Shown: positions 54,529 to 64,000 of the stretch, piece by piece
Layout of the letters: each line of letters begins with the position of its first letter
How positions within the stretch are numbered: the stretch's first letter is position 1
Assembly (NCBI GenBank): GCA_010093485.1
Contig: MU001504.1
Coordinates: 441,769 to 505,768, forward strand
Length of the DNA stretch: 64,000 nt
Reading direction: 5' to 3'
Origin: Karstenula rhodostoma CBS 690.94
Taxonomy: Eukaryota; Ascomycota; Dothideomycetes; Pleosporales; Didymosphaeriaceae
The notes under the pieces: generated by a model
Databases searched by the model: none
Seen by the model: the letters and a program-made list of their open reading frames with translations, nothing else
Told to the model about the DNA's origin: nothing
Translations under genes and position numbers: made by a program

Positions 54529-55220
54529 ATGCAAATACTCCGGTCAACGCTCCAGCGCGTCCGGACGCCAATCGCGCAACGGGGTATACTGCGAACTCCC
54601 GCCTCGACCGCGCAACGCTTCTTCTCGCACACGCGGCCAGCGCGGTTACTAGGACCCCCGATAAACATTCCAAAATGGTAAATTGAGTCCATTGTCCCTC
54701 ACATTACGCTTCTAACCACCCGTGGCCTAGGGTCTCCGAAAACTCGCACATGCTCCAACCCCCAGTGAACAACTACTGCGTCTACAACGACTCCGCCACC
54801 GTCATGATTGTAGGCGGTCCCAACGCCCGCGCTGACTACCACATCAACGAGACCCCCGAATGGTTCTACCAGCACAAAGGCAGAATGCTGCTCAAGATCA
54901 TCGATGACGGCCAGTTCCGCGACGTCTACATCAACGAGGGGGACATGTTTCTTCTGCCACCGAACACGCCGCATAACCCAGTGAGATTCGCCGACACGGT
55001 TGGCATTGTGCTGGAGCAGAAGAGGCCGAAAGAGAGCATCGACAAGCTGAGGTGGTACTGCCAGGACTGCGGGGAGCAGGTGCACGAGGCTAGCTTCCAC
55101 TGTACGGATCTGGGGACGCAGATCAAGGCCGCGGTGGAGGCATTCAAGGCGGACGAGGAGGCGAGGACGTGCAAGAACTGTGGGACGCTGTGTGATACCG
55201 CGCATAAGCCGAAGGCATGA
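54529..55220 (+). CDS. BNA1: 3-hydroxyanthranilate 3,4-dioxygenase with presequence-like N terminus
   Basis: Cupin Fe(II) dioxygenase of the kynurenine route to NAD. Exons 54529-54677 and 54731-55220 encode 212 residues. The splice completes a Trp codon and restores [23 protein letters not shown], the family N terminus. Iron ligands: [16 protein letters not shown] and [19 protein letters not shown]; a C-terminal zinc/iron site is formed by [12 protein letters not shown] and CKNCGTLC. Yeast Bna1 has 177 residues; here about 40 extra residues precede the family start ([21 protein letters not shown], then [15 protein letters not shown]), with nine or more Arg and no acidic residue, typical of a mitochondrial presequence. 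No other ATG exists in the exon, so the extension is probably real. It ends 59 bp from the ORC3 stop. Confidence 0.9.
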
Positions 55221-55279
55221 TTGATGGACCGATATGCGATGTAACATAATGACTGTACATTAGGCAGTGCGTTGGGCAG

Positions 55280-57507
55280 CTATAGACCCTTCCACATCAT
55301 CTTCGCAACATGATCGGCCTTCTTCCTGCTCGGTTTGACGAGGCCGAGGTGCTTGAGTTCGGCTAGAGCGCGTTGGAACAGAGCCCTGCTGCAGTCAGTA
55401 TCGTTCACCATCGTTGAGGTTTGTGCCACGTACATGGTCGGCGACTGTTCTTCTTCGTCGTCCTTCCCAACAATTGCATTGAAAGCAGACCACAGATCGG
55501 TAGCGTTGATCAGAGTGCCGGATTCCAAATACAACTGATATACTATAGCAGTCGCAGGTTGCGTGCCTGCGAGAGTGTTTTCGCGGTCTTGCGTGTTACC
55601 GCAGCATCCGCAACCAAGATAATCGTGAGGCGTGGCAAGGGCGCGCTCAAGAGCCAAGCGAGGTCTGGGCTGAAATACCTCGGTATGGGGAGACTTCAAA
55701 TCGTAAACAAGGACTTCGTAGAGGAAGAGCGTCTTCGGATCAATGAGTGCGAAACGGAAGTACGACTCCAATTGCTGGTAGAATCTCGCTACGATCTCCG
55801 AATAGGCCTTGTCCTGTTCAGATAGGGCAGCCTTGTGCTTGCTGAGAAGGACTTTTTGGGCCACCACCGTCGTTCTTACGCTCTCGCTGCGTACATCGTC
55901 TTGGCTTCTCAGAGGCCCTGAGTCCGCATTGTTCTCGATGAGCGTTTTCAGCTCGCAGTGCAGAGTTTGCAACTCAATAGGAATATCGATTTCCTCGGCC
56001 TCTGGGCCAACCTTTTCTGCGGAGAGACTAATCAATGAGTCGATGACGCGCGCTAGCTTATCGGACGGAGTCTTCTTTATGGAGAGCATTGTCTCGCGAA
56101 GAAGTGGAGAATCTAGCAGCTCACCAGAGGCTGCTCGAGTCCAGACAGAGGAAAGTCGGACTTTAGGCGTGATCCCCAGGGACTCGCGTATCCGTGTCAA
56201 GACCATGGCGGCAATGTTAAGTGAGGATAGGATATCCTGCACGGCGACAACATGCTCCTCAATGACTGCAAACAAAGATTGGTCAGAGCTCAACAGCTGT
56301 CGCACGCTCTGCGTGTCGCCATCTTCGAGCTTCTCCTCTATGTATCTTGGGGGTGTTAGTCTCAGCGTGGATCCGCAGCGCTTTTTACTTACCTCCTGAA
56401 TGAGGGCAGGTTCCGTATCGCCTCGAAGGCGTCGGATGAGAAGTCCTTGAACTTTGGATCGTACTTTAGGAAGATTGTCGCAGGATTCGCGTAGAAATGG
56501 GACATGTACGCGTATTTGAGACCATGAACAAAATCTTGTATGTTCTGCACATGGTCCTTCTGCCTTTCGAGGATGCGTCGGCACAAATTAGGTCCAATAT
56601 GAGGTTCCGTGTCAGGGTGTGCAACAGTCGCGCAGAACAACTTCTCGATGATCTCATCCGATTGAGTGACATCGAATTGCTGACCCTCGAGGTAGCGTAA
56701 CGACTTGCCCAGTAGCCGGTCCTCGAAGCTTTCCGATGAAGTAGCAATGCCGAAGAGCAGAACAAAAGGCAATCGATCAAGCCAGGAGCTGAAACTGTTA
56801 GACCTTTACAAATAATACGTAGATCGACTTACTAGAAAAGATCGACCATCTCGTTCAGTAGCGCTGTATCAAAGGCCTCGCTGTCTTGGATCGCTACAAC
56901 GATGCTTTGAACCGGGTTCCTCGAGGTCCATTCCTGGACATGGCCAAGATCGAAATTGAGGAGCTTCGGGCCTCGCCTTGATGAAGTCGCAGACCGGCCG
57001 ATCTCCTCCTCATCGTCGTCGTCCTCTTCGGTTCGCGATGTGATCTTTTTGATTAGATTTTTCAGGAAGGTTTTGAGATTCGGGCTTTCTCCCGACGTCA
57101 AAACAACGTAGGAACTGTTCGTCTCATCTGTAATTCTTCTTCCCAGTCGTTCAAAATAGGGTCCATGGGACGCAATGCTGGGTCCAGCGACAATGAGTCC
57201 CGTTGGGATAGATATCCGCGGCCCATCTTCCGACGGTGCATTAGCCGCTACAAAGTTGATGATTTTGCCTTGCGTCGCGCTATCAGCTTCTTCAAGTGTA
57301 ATCTAGAAAGACATCAGCGGAATGTAGCTAAACACTTTGAAGGCCGTGTACCTGTATGTTCTTTTCTTGTTCAGCCCATGTCTTGCTATATATCTTGAGT
57401 CGTTCAGAGAGGTCTGTGTGGGGTTTTGATTTAGACGTTCGCTGGCGCTTGGAGGGTCGCGACTCCTGCTCTGGCGGCGTATATATGTAGCATCTTGAGT
57501 GTTCCAT
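55280..57507 (-). CDS. ORC3: origin recognition complex subunit 3
   Basis: Subunit of the hexameric ORC that marks replication origins. Exons 57507-57352, 57302-56833, 56794-56393, 56345-55434 and 55388-55280 encode 682 residues, typical for the family. The N-terminal AAA+-like part includes GLIVAGPSIASHGPYFERLGRRI and SIVVAIQDSEAFDTALLNEMVDLF. SSWLDRLPFVLLFGIATS follows, then the ORC3 hallmark GLKYAYMSHFYANPATIFL, a long helical insert, and the C-terminal winged-helix part (LINATDLWSAFNAIVG, ALFQRALAELKHLGLVKPSRKKADHVAKMMWKGL). Four introns of 38-49 nt were placed, each supported by frame and homology; the 38-nt second intron is notably short. An acidic loop (EEDDDDEEEI) occurs near residue 125. 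Confidence 0.93.
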
Positions 57508-58244
57508 TGTGTCGATTGATTGGGGGTGATGAAAGAATTGGCGTGATTGAAGATGCAGAGCTTAGGGGCCCGACGCGGAAAGCGCACGTCGTTCGCTAGC
57601 GCCAGCGCGCAAACACGTGACCCGCAAGCTTGGCTGCATTGCTATCTCAAGTGTACCTTTGGTAGGTATTGCATAGTGCACGTCGACGAGGGTAAGGTAA
57701 AAAAACAACATCAAAATCGAAAGAAAGTTTCAATTTGCGAGAATGATTACGCATTTCTAACAAACACTACACAATGTCTCAGCTTATACGTGCGAGTCGA
57801 ATCTGCCCGTACCCTTGGGTCATAGATGCCTCACCCATTCCCACGACGAAAAAGAGTGCGTGGGCGAAGCCTACCAACTATGATGCTCTATTCAATCTAT
57901 TCTCTGCGTATCTATATGTCCGCATCCAAGGTCCAGAGATTTTATCATTGAATTGCTTTGCTGCCCAGCTGTGCATTGCACTTTCTCAAACCGAATAGTG
58001 GGGATGGGCAGCATCCGTTACTTGGAGCCATGCGAGCTCTCTCAAACAACGAGCGAATTTGAGGCTGCTATTGTGTGAGGTTAGTAGGTTTTTATCATAT
58101 CAACTCCAATGCCAGAAAGCTACGTGACCAATTTGTACATTTGACATACCGTGCTTGGACCCGAGGAGTGCGATTCAGCTGCATGTCATAAGATGTTGCA
58201 TTAGTAGATACGTTCTGTTTGTCCTGGGATGAAGACCGAGACTA
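57508..58244. other. intergenic region, about 0.7 kb
   Basis: It contains the ORC3 promoter and the 3' flank of the G-patch gene. A 74-codon frame at 57774 has no known motif. Confidence 0.4.
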
Positions 58245-59228
58245 TCAGTCGTGATCTTCTTCGGTAATGCCTGGACATCCTTCCATAGCTGCATCGGGAT
58301 ACTGGTATCCGCAGTACAGGCAATACTTGTACTTCTCTCGCAGAAAAACGAGCACCTTTGTCAGACGTTCGGATACCGGCAAGGCTTCAAATTCTGCAAG
58401 CTCCGGATCTTCGTCTTCCAGATCGTTTTCAAGCGATGCGTAGAAAGGTGTTACATCATGACCCTGGGCGACCTTGGAGTCGTTGTGCTCATCCTCTTGC
58501 GCCAACGTCGGGAGTCGAGATGCAAGACTATTTTCAAGCTCTCTTCGTTGCCGCCAATCATGTTCCTTTTCGACTCGTCGTCGTGCGCGGATGCGCCAAA
58601 GCACATTGATATGTTTTAGAGGCTTCTCTTCTGGAGACGGCCCATCCGCTTCTTCTGCTTCCTCCTCCGACAGACGTTCGGCGGTTCTCTGGGCGCTGTC
58701 CAAGTCCCGCTCCATCTTCTTCTCTTTCTGCTGCTGCTTGCGGTCTTCCAGGTAGTCGCCCTCTTCTTCCTTAGACCGCTTGGCTGCCCGCGCTGCTTCA
58801 TCCCACGCCTCTCTGAGCTTGCGTTTTTTCTCGGATTCGAGACCAATTCCGCTTCTGTCTTCCTTGATGTTGACTTGAATGGGCTCCTTTCGCGCGTTCT
58901 CCGCTTTGCCCAATGTGTCGCCCTGCTTAAACCCAAACTTGGCCATCATCTTGAAGCCCTTGTTGGTCTCTGGGAGCGCGGTGGCCAGGGATGCTTCTCG
59001 CGCAGCCTCTGCGTCTGCTTCGCGTTCGGCTTTCGACTTCTGGCGTGCTCTGGCCTCCCCCTGGACGTACTGTTAGCTTGTGGACTCAGATCAGTCGCGG
59101 GGAAGGCGGGGTCGTACTTCTTTGCGCTTGCGCGCAGCGCGCTGGAGCGAGGTTTCATGAGTGGGCTGCTTCGGCGCATCGTCGAAGACCATGTTCATGT
59201 AATCTTCTTCCTCGTCTGAGTCCGCCAT
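58245..59228 (-). CDS. G-patch domain protein 11 homologue (DUF4187)
   Basis: Homologue of GPATCH11/CCDC75, a spliceosome- or kinetochore-linked RNA-associated protein in animals. Exons 59228-59118 and 59069-58245 encode 311 residues. It starts with an acidic DSDEEEDYMNMVF motif. The G-patch (about residues 75-115) reads KGFKMMAKFGFKQGDTLGK then EPIQVNIKEDRSGIGLES. Long charged coiled-coil follows (KKRKLREAWDEAARAAKRSKEEEGDY). The C terminus is DUF4187: LVFLREKYKYCLYCGYQYPDAAMEGCPG with its zinc-binding-like cysteines. The 48-nt intron keeps KRKEYVQGEARARQ. It is on the same strand as ORC3. Confidence 0.93.
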
Positions 59229-60747
59229 GGTGGGCTGTTTGGAATTTGGCGATTCAATGTTGGTGTGGTTCGCGAACCTGGCTGCAAGGTACGCGCCCCT
59301 AGCGCCACAAGACTTCTCCAGAGCTTGGCATGACCCCAGATTTTGCAATGTTGATCCTCACAGTTCATGCTCTCCAAGGCGCTATCACCAAAGTAAAAGA
59401 TTCCATAAACCAACAGCACGCCCAGGCCGCCAACGAAAAGTGATACACCGCGGATAACCGGTCCTATTGTTGTCGGTATGTGAGAGTCAGTGGGAGTGCG
59501 GCACAGTGCAGAATATTCCCTCATTGTCAACTATCACTTTTGCCGGGACGGCTTCCAACCGCTTACGCAACTGCCAATCCCACCGACGAATCCTTAATCG
59601 CCGAGCAACTTGGGACCGGATGGCATTAGCGATTGTCTTAGCCCTCACAAATTGGTCAGAAAGACATAGTCACGAGCCGCTTTGAAACCAGCTCTCCGCA
59701 GAAGCACCAATCTCCATCTGCGCGGTGCACATGGTGGATAACTGAGTTTCGCAGTGACTTTGCGCGGCAACATATCAGCAATAGGCCTCTCCAGTGGATT
59801 CATGAATCCATGAAGCGAGTCCCAAGATCTCGTCCAGTGTCACACGAGCATTTCTAAATACAAGGCGGCTCGTTGCAGCCTCTGCAACATGTGAAGGTGT
59901 ATCCAACCTCCAGGAGCGACAGATGTGCCTATCGATTTGGACGCCGCGCATGAGGGTATCGTAAAGAGAAGGTGACAATGCTCGAAGAAGGTCCTTGCGC
60001 CGGGCGGCCGATACAAATACCATTCACATTGGCTGGCCTTCTCCACATTCCCTGACGGGCTAACCCGCTAGGGAGCTGTTCGCCGGGCGTTAGAGGCTCC
60101 TGATGCCAGCTCCATGTCGCCCTCATCAGCATCCTTGTAAATCCCCAATTTCAAACTCCGCAGATGCCTGCGCGCATGCTGCGCAGTCGCAAACATGAGC
60201 TTCCCCACCATACGGGGACTCCGACTGCTGTGCAGGCGGCTCCTAGCTTGAGGCTGATGCTTTCGAGTTTGCAGTACAGAGCCAACCAATAGGATTGCGA
60301 GGTTGCTCGAAGGGCCACCCGCCATACGAGGATGGACACAAAGCACATGTCTTTGTGTGGTTGTCGAGCATCCTGCCTCGGTCGCCTGTTCTACCACCTG
60401 TGGTTACAATTTCGGAGGCTCGCCAAATCGAGTTACACTGTTTGTATCCCATTCGTCGATGGACTGTCAATAGCTGGTCGCCACCGCTCCTCCTTACGAC
60501 AATGAGAATGATCTGCCAGTCCCTCGGTTTGCGTACCATCCCTGTCCAGGCCTTCCCTGTTTCGATGGGGGTTCTCGTTTTTTCAACATTCATGTGCTTC
60601 TTCTCCGCATGCATACACTCGTTATAAGCTTGTTTCCCCGCAAACTCTCCACATGTTCCTCCCCTAACTCCGAGTAGGGCCCCGTTTTGTTGTGGGTCAC
60701 CGTTCTTGTTCATCTTGACATTCGACTGTGCTCAGCTGCTATCGAAC
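59229..60747. other. gene-poor region, about 1.5 kb
   Basis: A 110-codon minus frame at 59195-59530 has one hydrophobic segment (GVSLFVGGLGVLLVYGIFYF) but overlaps the G-patch gene's first exon on the same strand, so I give it low weight. Other frames have no motif. The last 100 bp are the promoter of the DUF3712 gene. Confidence 0.4.
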
Positions 60748-61952
60748 ATGGACGACAAGGACATGGGACCTGTCCGCTCGGAGGTCACGCGCACGAGTGA
60801 TGACCATGTTACCACCGCCGCAGCACCCCAGAAGAAGGGAGGTGTTTTGAATACTTTGTATCCTCCTGGACCAAGGGCTGGTGCCGGACCACGAGTCAAG
60901 AATCACTGCAGGAAGTTTTGGTGGTGTGGTACGTAGTTGTCGCCACAAGATTGAAACCGACTCCCACTAACAAACGCAGACCTACTTGTCCTTGTCGCTA
61001 TCATCCTAGTGATCGTGCTACCTATCATATTTGTTGCCATTCCGAAAAAAGCCCAGCACGACATTAATGCTTCAACCTTAGAAGTCACCGATCAGGAGGT
61101 CACCAACCCAGAGCCAGACAAAATCCACCTCAAGATCAAGAGCATCGCAAGGAGCAGCAGTTCATTCCACCCTACTCTCGACGCCTTCGAAGCCGGTTTA
61201 TCTTTGCCAGGAAAGGAGCCCTTCCTTTTCGTCAACGTTCCGGAAACAAAAGCTGAAGCTGAGACGGAGATCAACATCGAGCAAGATGCCCCCATTGCCA
61301 ACATGGACTCTTTCAAAGAGTACACCAAGACCACTATTGGCAGTGAGACTTTCACCGTCGTTATGAGCGGCAAGACCAAAGTCCACCAGAAGGGTCTATC
61401 GGCCATCTCAGTCGACTATACCAATCAGATTGAAATGAAGGGTGAGCCCATGTTCCACTCCCTCTCGTGCATACCCACAATGACTAACCACTCCCAGGCC
61501 TCAACAAGCTCTCCGGCCTCAAAATCACCAACATCAAGATCCTCTTCGGCACCAAGAACAAGCTCGCCGACGGCTCCAATATGATCGGCAACGTCATCAT
61601 CCCGAACCCATCCGTCATGACCCTCGAGCTCGGCAACGTAACCATGAACCTCTCCATCGACGGCAAGTCCATCGGCACCACGCTCCTGCCCAACCTCGTG
61701 CTCAAGCCCGGCGAAAACAACAGCACCATGTCCAGCATCCTTGACCAGGAGGGCCTCCCCGTCATCTCTCTCGTCCAGGAAAAATACAAGGACGGCGTCA
61801 TCCCGCTTGAGATCGTGGGAAACAGTACCATCCGCAATGGAGAGCACCTCGAGTACTTTGAGGAGGCGATCCAGGCCAACGTCATTAAAATGAATCTGGA
61901 CATCGGGCCCGCGCTCAAGGAGATCGGGATCAAGGTCACGAGCTCATCCTAA
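60748..61952 (+). CDS. DUF3712/LEA-like single-pass membrane protein
   Basis: Exons 60748-60928, 60980-61441 and 61498-61952 encode 365 residues. The cytosolic N terminus (MDDKDMGPVRSEVTRTSDDH.., RVKNHCRKFWWC) is followed by a membrane helix LLVLVAIILVIVLPIIFVAIP (about residues 63-83) and a large outside domain of the DUF3712 / LEA-2-like beta type: INASTLEVTDQEVTNPEPDKIHLKIKS, IANMDSFKEYTKTTIGSETFTVVMSGKTKVHQKGL, GLNKLSGLKITNIKILFG, then IPNPSVMTLELGNVTMNLSIDGKSIGT. Such proteins are common in ascomycetes, at the vacuole or plasma membrane; the function is not known. Introns are 51 and 56 nt and both are phase 1. Confidence 0.9.
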
Positions 61953-62399
61953 ATGCGCGGCGGTATGGGTATAGGTATAGGGCGGTGAGTCATGGGTCGC
62001 GGCCGTATGTGGCGTTATAGTGGCGGTTTGCTTGCTTTTGGCGGCTCGGCAATGGAAGCTGGCTGCGTGCTTGGACGCCCCTGTGGGGTAGGATCCGAGA
62101 CCACAATGTATTTGTGCGATAGGGCTCGGGGATATTGGGTCAACGGTCGATATATGATACTTCCTAATCGCTTTCAATGATGCATCCGGTTGCTGGAGCC
62201 GGGCTTTTTCTTCTTCCGATCACCATGTCCTTGCTGCCCGCCGTTGTGTCCGTCCCTCTACGTGCATGCTAACCGACCGACATCCTGCGATAGTATGCCT
62301 GCAGCGCTAGTGAGATTACCTCCCATGTCCCTCGCATCTTCCCATTAAGGCCCCTACTCTCCATACTCAATCCTCGCTCTCGCAGCTTCCCATCTCACC
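61953..62399. other. intergenic, convergent 3' flanks
   Basis: Nothing gene-like is seen here apart from short frames. Confidence 0.4.
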
Positions 62400-63008
62400 T
62401 CAGACCTCAAACTCCTCCTCGAAGAACTCTACGACTCCCCTCATCCCCGCCTCCCCCACTGCACCCGCCAAGACCTCCGCAACCCCCTCATCCGTCCTCG
62501 CCCTCACCGCAAGAACCACCACCTCCCTCAGACTCCCCGCGATGTCGCTCAGCGCAATGACTTGCTGTTCCGTGAGCGGTGTGTCTGCCGTACAGTAGGG
62601 GAGGAGATCACGGTATGCTGACTTCGCGGGTGGGTGATTGGAACTAGCGGGTGGACCGCGGGGTTGTGTAGGGATGGGGAGGGGGTAGGTATGCATGCGT
62701 GGGCGGTGGTCTTGGGAACCGTCGAGCTGGGAAAGAGGGCGGTGGGAGAGCTCCGCGGTGGAATTTTGTGGTTGATGCGAAGGGGTCAGAAGAGGGTGCT
62801 TGCCGTAGAGGCTTGTAGTGGTGAGAATATCGCCGTGTGTGGTTCTGTGGAGACTGGGCGGAAGTGCGTCGGTGGCTCTACCCTGGAGGTTCGGAAGGGG
62901 GCTTTCATTCCTCTGGTTTTGCGTGTGGAGGTATTGAAGAGCTGGTGGTGGGGCGGTGGTACCTGACGTAGGATAGGCAGAGTTGCCTTCGAAGACCGGA
63001 TGCGACAT
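62400..63008 (-). CDS. hypothetical protein with disordered N terminus
   Basis: 202 residues from the ATG at 63008 (MSHPVFEGNSAYP). The first 130 residues are Pro/Ser/His/Gln-rich and disordered. The last 75 look folded: AYRDLLPYCTADTPLTEQQVIALSDIAGSLREVVVLAVRARTDEGVAEVLAGAVGE and MRGVVEFFEEEFEV. Upstream in-frame methionines (for example at about 63101) are possible starts. A GTACCA..CAG pair inside the N-terminal part could be an intron. No family is recognised. Confidence 0.5.
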   Translation of the reverse strand: MSHPVFEGNSAYPTSGTTAPPPALQYLHTQNQRNESPLPNLQGRATDALPPSLHRTTHGDILTTTSLYGKHPLLTPSHQPQNSTAELSHRPLSQLDGSQDHRPRMHTYPLPIPTQPRGPPASSNHPPAKSAYRDLLPYCTADTPLTEQQVIALSDIAGSLREVVVLAVRARTDEGVAEVLAGAVGEAGMRGVVEFFEEEFEV

Positions 63009-63511
63009 GCTGAAGTACGTATGGGAATGTAAGGTGCTGAGCACCCTAGCACACTCGACGGGTTGGTTTAAGTGTGATTGATGTTTGGATGCCATGCTGC
63101 CGAGCATGGAGAAGTGCTCCGTGACGCGTGCTAGGGCAGGAACGAACAGACGCGTACCTTCCAAAATCGTCGGGTCGCAGGAATAAAGCGAATTTTGATT
63201 GTTTCTTTTCGTTCGTATATACAGGTTGTTTTACATATTCTACATGCTTTTGGTGATGATGCTAGTGGAGACAAGTAAGAGAAATCTATGGTCTAGATCT
63301 AGTGAGATGGGGTATCATGAGAGGGGTAAGTATGAAAGACCCGTTGCGAAACCTATGATACAGTAGGGGTGTGTCAGGAGCACCTTGTGTCGTCCTTCAG
63401 CAGGAAACACAATGCCTAGTTTCACTCGACTATGGTCGCAGATCAAGTTCATGCGTTGCGGGGAGATGGTTCCGATGTAGCCGATATGTAAAGACGAAAA
63501 GAAAGACAGTA
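63009..63511. other. intergenic region, about 0.5 kb
   Basis: Promoter of the hypothetical gene and 3' flank of the coiled-coil membrane gene; no other feature. Confidence 0.4.
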
Positions 63512-64000
63512 TCAACTCTTCTGCTCTGTTGGTGAAGGTGCAGTAGACGGTGCAGATAGCGAAGCGGTGGTGTTCTGCGCTTCGGTTGTGTGACTTTTGG
63601 GGTCAACCTCTTTCTCCCTCCACAACAACACCCGTGACAAAAGCGAGGTCGACTGGTGTCGCTCTTTGATAGTCTCCAATTCTTGGTCTACCGCCTTGAG
63701 CTCTCTGCGTAGTCCCCTCAGACTGCGTTTTATATCGTCTTCTTCTGTCTTGCTCAAGAGCTTCTCGGTCGGTTTCTGGGCTTCGCTCTTCCCTGTCAAG
63801 AATTTAGGGAGCAAGCTTATCGAGCTCGGTTCCGAATGATATGACTTCAGCTCTGCCAACTCTTCCCTAACACTCTTGAATTCTTCCTTCAGCTCTTCTA
63901 CGTCTTCGCGAATGTCATCACGCTGGTTCCTCGCCTTTCTCCTCTGCCTCCACTGTTCGAAAACTATAACGCTTATGCCCACAGCAAATATAAAAGCCTC
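63512..64000 (-). CDS. coiled-coil membrane protein, 5' end outside the window
   Basis: The frame is open to the window edge, so the protein is incomplete. About 160 residues are visible: a hydrophobic segment EAFIFAVGISVIVFEQW, a basic stop-transfer run RQRRKARNQR, then a coiled coil (DDIREDVEELKEEFKSVREELAELKS; EEDDIKRSLRGLRRELKAVDQELETIKERHQ) and a Ser/Thr/Pro-rich tail. It resembles OPA3-like or small organelle-membrane coiled-coil proteins: the GI-x-V-I-V-F-E run followed by a helix is reminiscent of OPA3, but the part that would confirm it is cut off. Confidence 0.6.
   Translation of the reverse strand, partial: EAFIFAVGISVIVFEQWRQRRKARNQRDDIREDVEELKEEFKSVREELAELKSYHSEPSSISLLPKFLTGKSEAQKPTEKLLSKTEEDDIKRSLRGLRRELKAVDQELETIKERHQSTSLLSRVLLWREKEVDPKSHTTEAQNTTASLSAPSTAPSPTEQKS

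Noticed and set aside
59195..59530. 110-codon frame with one hydrophobic segment
   Set aside because: It overlaps the first exon and start of the G-patch gene on the same strand in another frame; it probably lies in that gene's 5' flank.

Overview
This is a 64 kb stretch of nuclear genome from a filamentous ascomycete (Pezizomycotina). The evidence is many short spliceosomal introns (about 38 to 90 nt, GT..AG, often with a CTAAC-like branch site), a Zn2Cys6 regulator with a fungal-specific C-terminal region, a 2EXR-type protein, a DUF3712 membrane protein, GPI-anchored and secreted wall-type proteins, and a fungal ERG28. The 2EXR-type protein, together with the overall gene content, fits Dothideomycetes best, but that placement is inference. 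I saw no tRNA, rRNA or CRISPR array. Gene models were built by hand by joining exons across splice sites that preserve frame and family motifs.

Layout. 0.9-12.9 kb is a metabolic, accessory-like region: a short-chain dehydrogenase, a copper amine oxidase gene broken by one in-frame TGA, a maltose-type O-acetyltransferase, a decayed fragment, a 2EXR protein, a membrane-anchored prolyl-4-hydroxylase-like enzyme, an allantoate-permease-type MFS transporter and a small chromatin-type protein. 14-22 kb holds F-actin capping protein beta, a secreted matrixin-type metalloprotease with a propeller-like C terminus, and an atypical SDR convergent with a Zn2Cys6 regulator. 22.3-25.3 kb is rearranged and repeat-rich around a coiled-coil gene. 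25.9-28.5 kb is the SNM1/PSO2 repair nuclease. 30-37 kb carries a secreted repeat protein, a GPI-anchored protein, an unknown protein and ERG28.

37-43 kb: a decayed dehydroshikimate-dehydratase-like pseudogene, a mitochondrial PP2C phosphatase (PTC7 type), a CBS-pair protein and a PWI/SR splicing protein. 43-55 kb: an acidic repeat protein, a small conserved protein, an FAH-family hydrolase, a coiled-coil protein, a CCCH/Smr protein, TVP38, a CTR copper transporter and 3-hydroxyanthranilate dioxygenase. 55-64 kb: ORC3, a GPATCH11 homologue, a DUF3712 protein, an unknown protein and a coiled-coil membrane protein cut by the window edge.

Most of the right two thirds is ordinary housekeeping gene content with alternating strands and several tight tail-to-tail pairs (55220/55280, 46421/46506, 20023/20105). 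I found no polyketide synthase, NRPS or other biosynthetic backbone, so there is no secondary-metabolite cluster. The points most worth a second look are three genes in which an expected Trp codon TGG reads TGA, a kynurenine-pathway dioxygenase with an apparent mitochondrial presequence, a cysteine-switch matrixin fused to a propeller-like domain, and a coiled-coil gene whose 21-bp repeat appears to have slipped out of frame beside a short inverted copy of its own 5' end.
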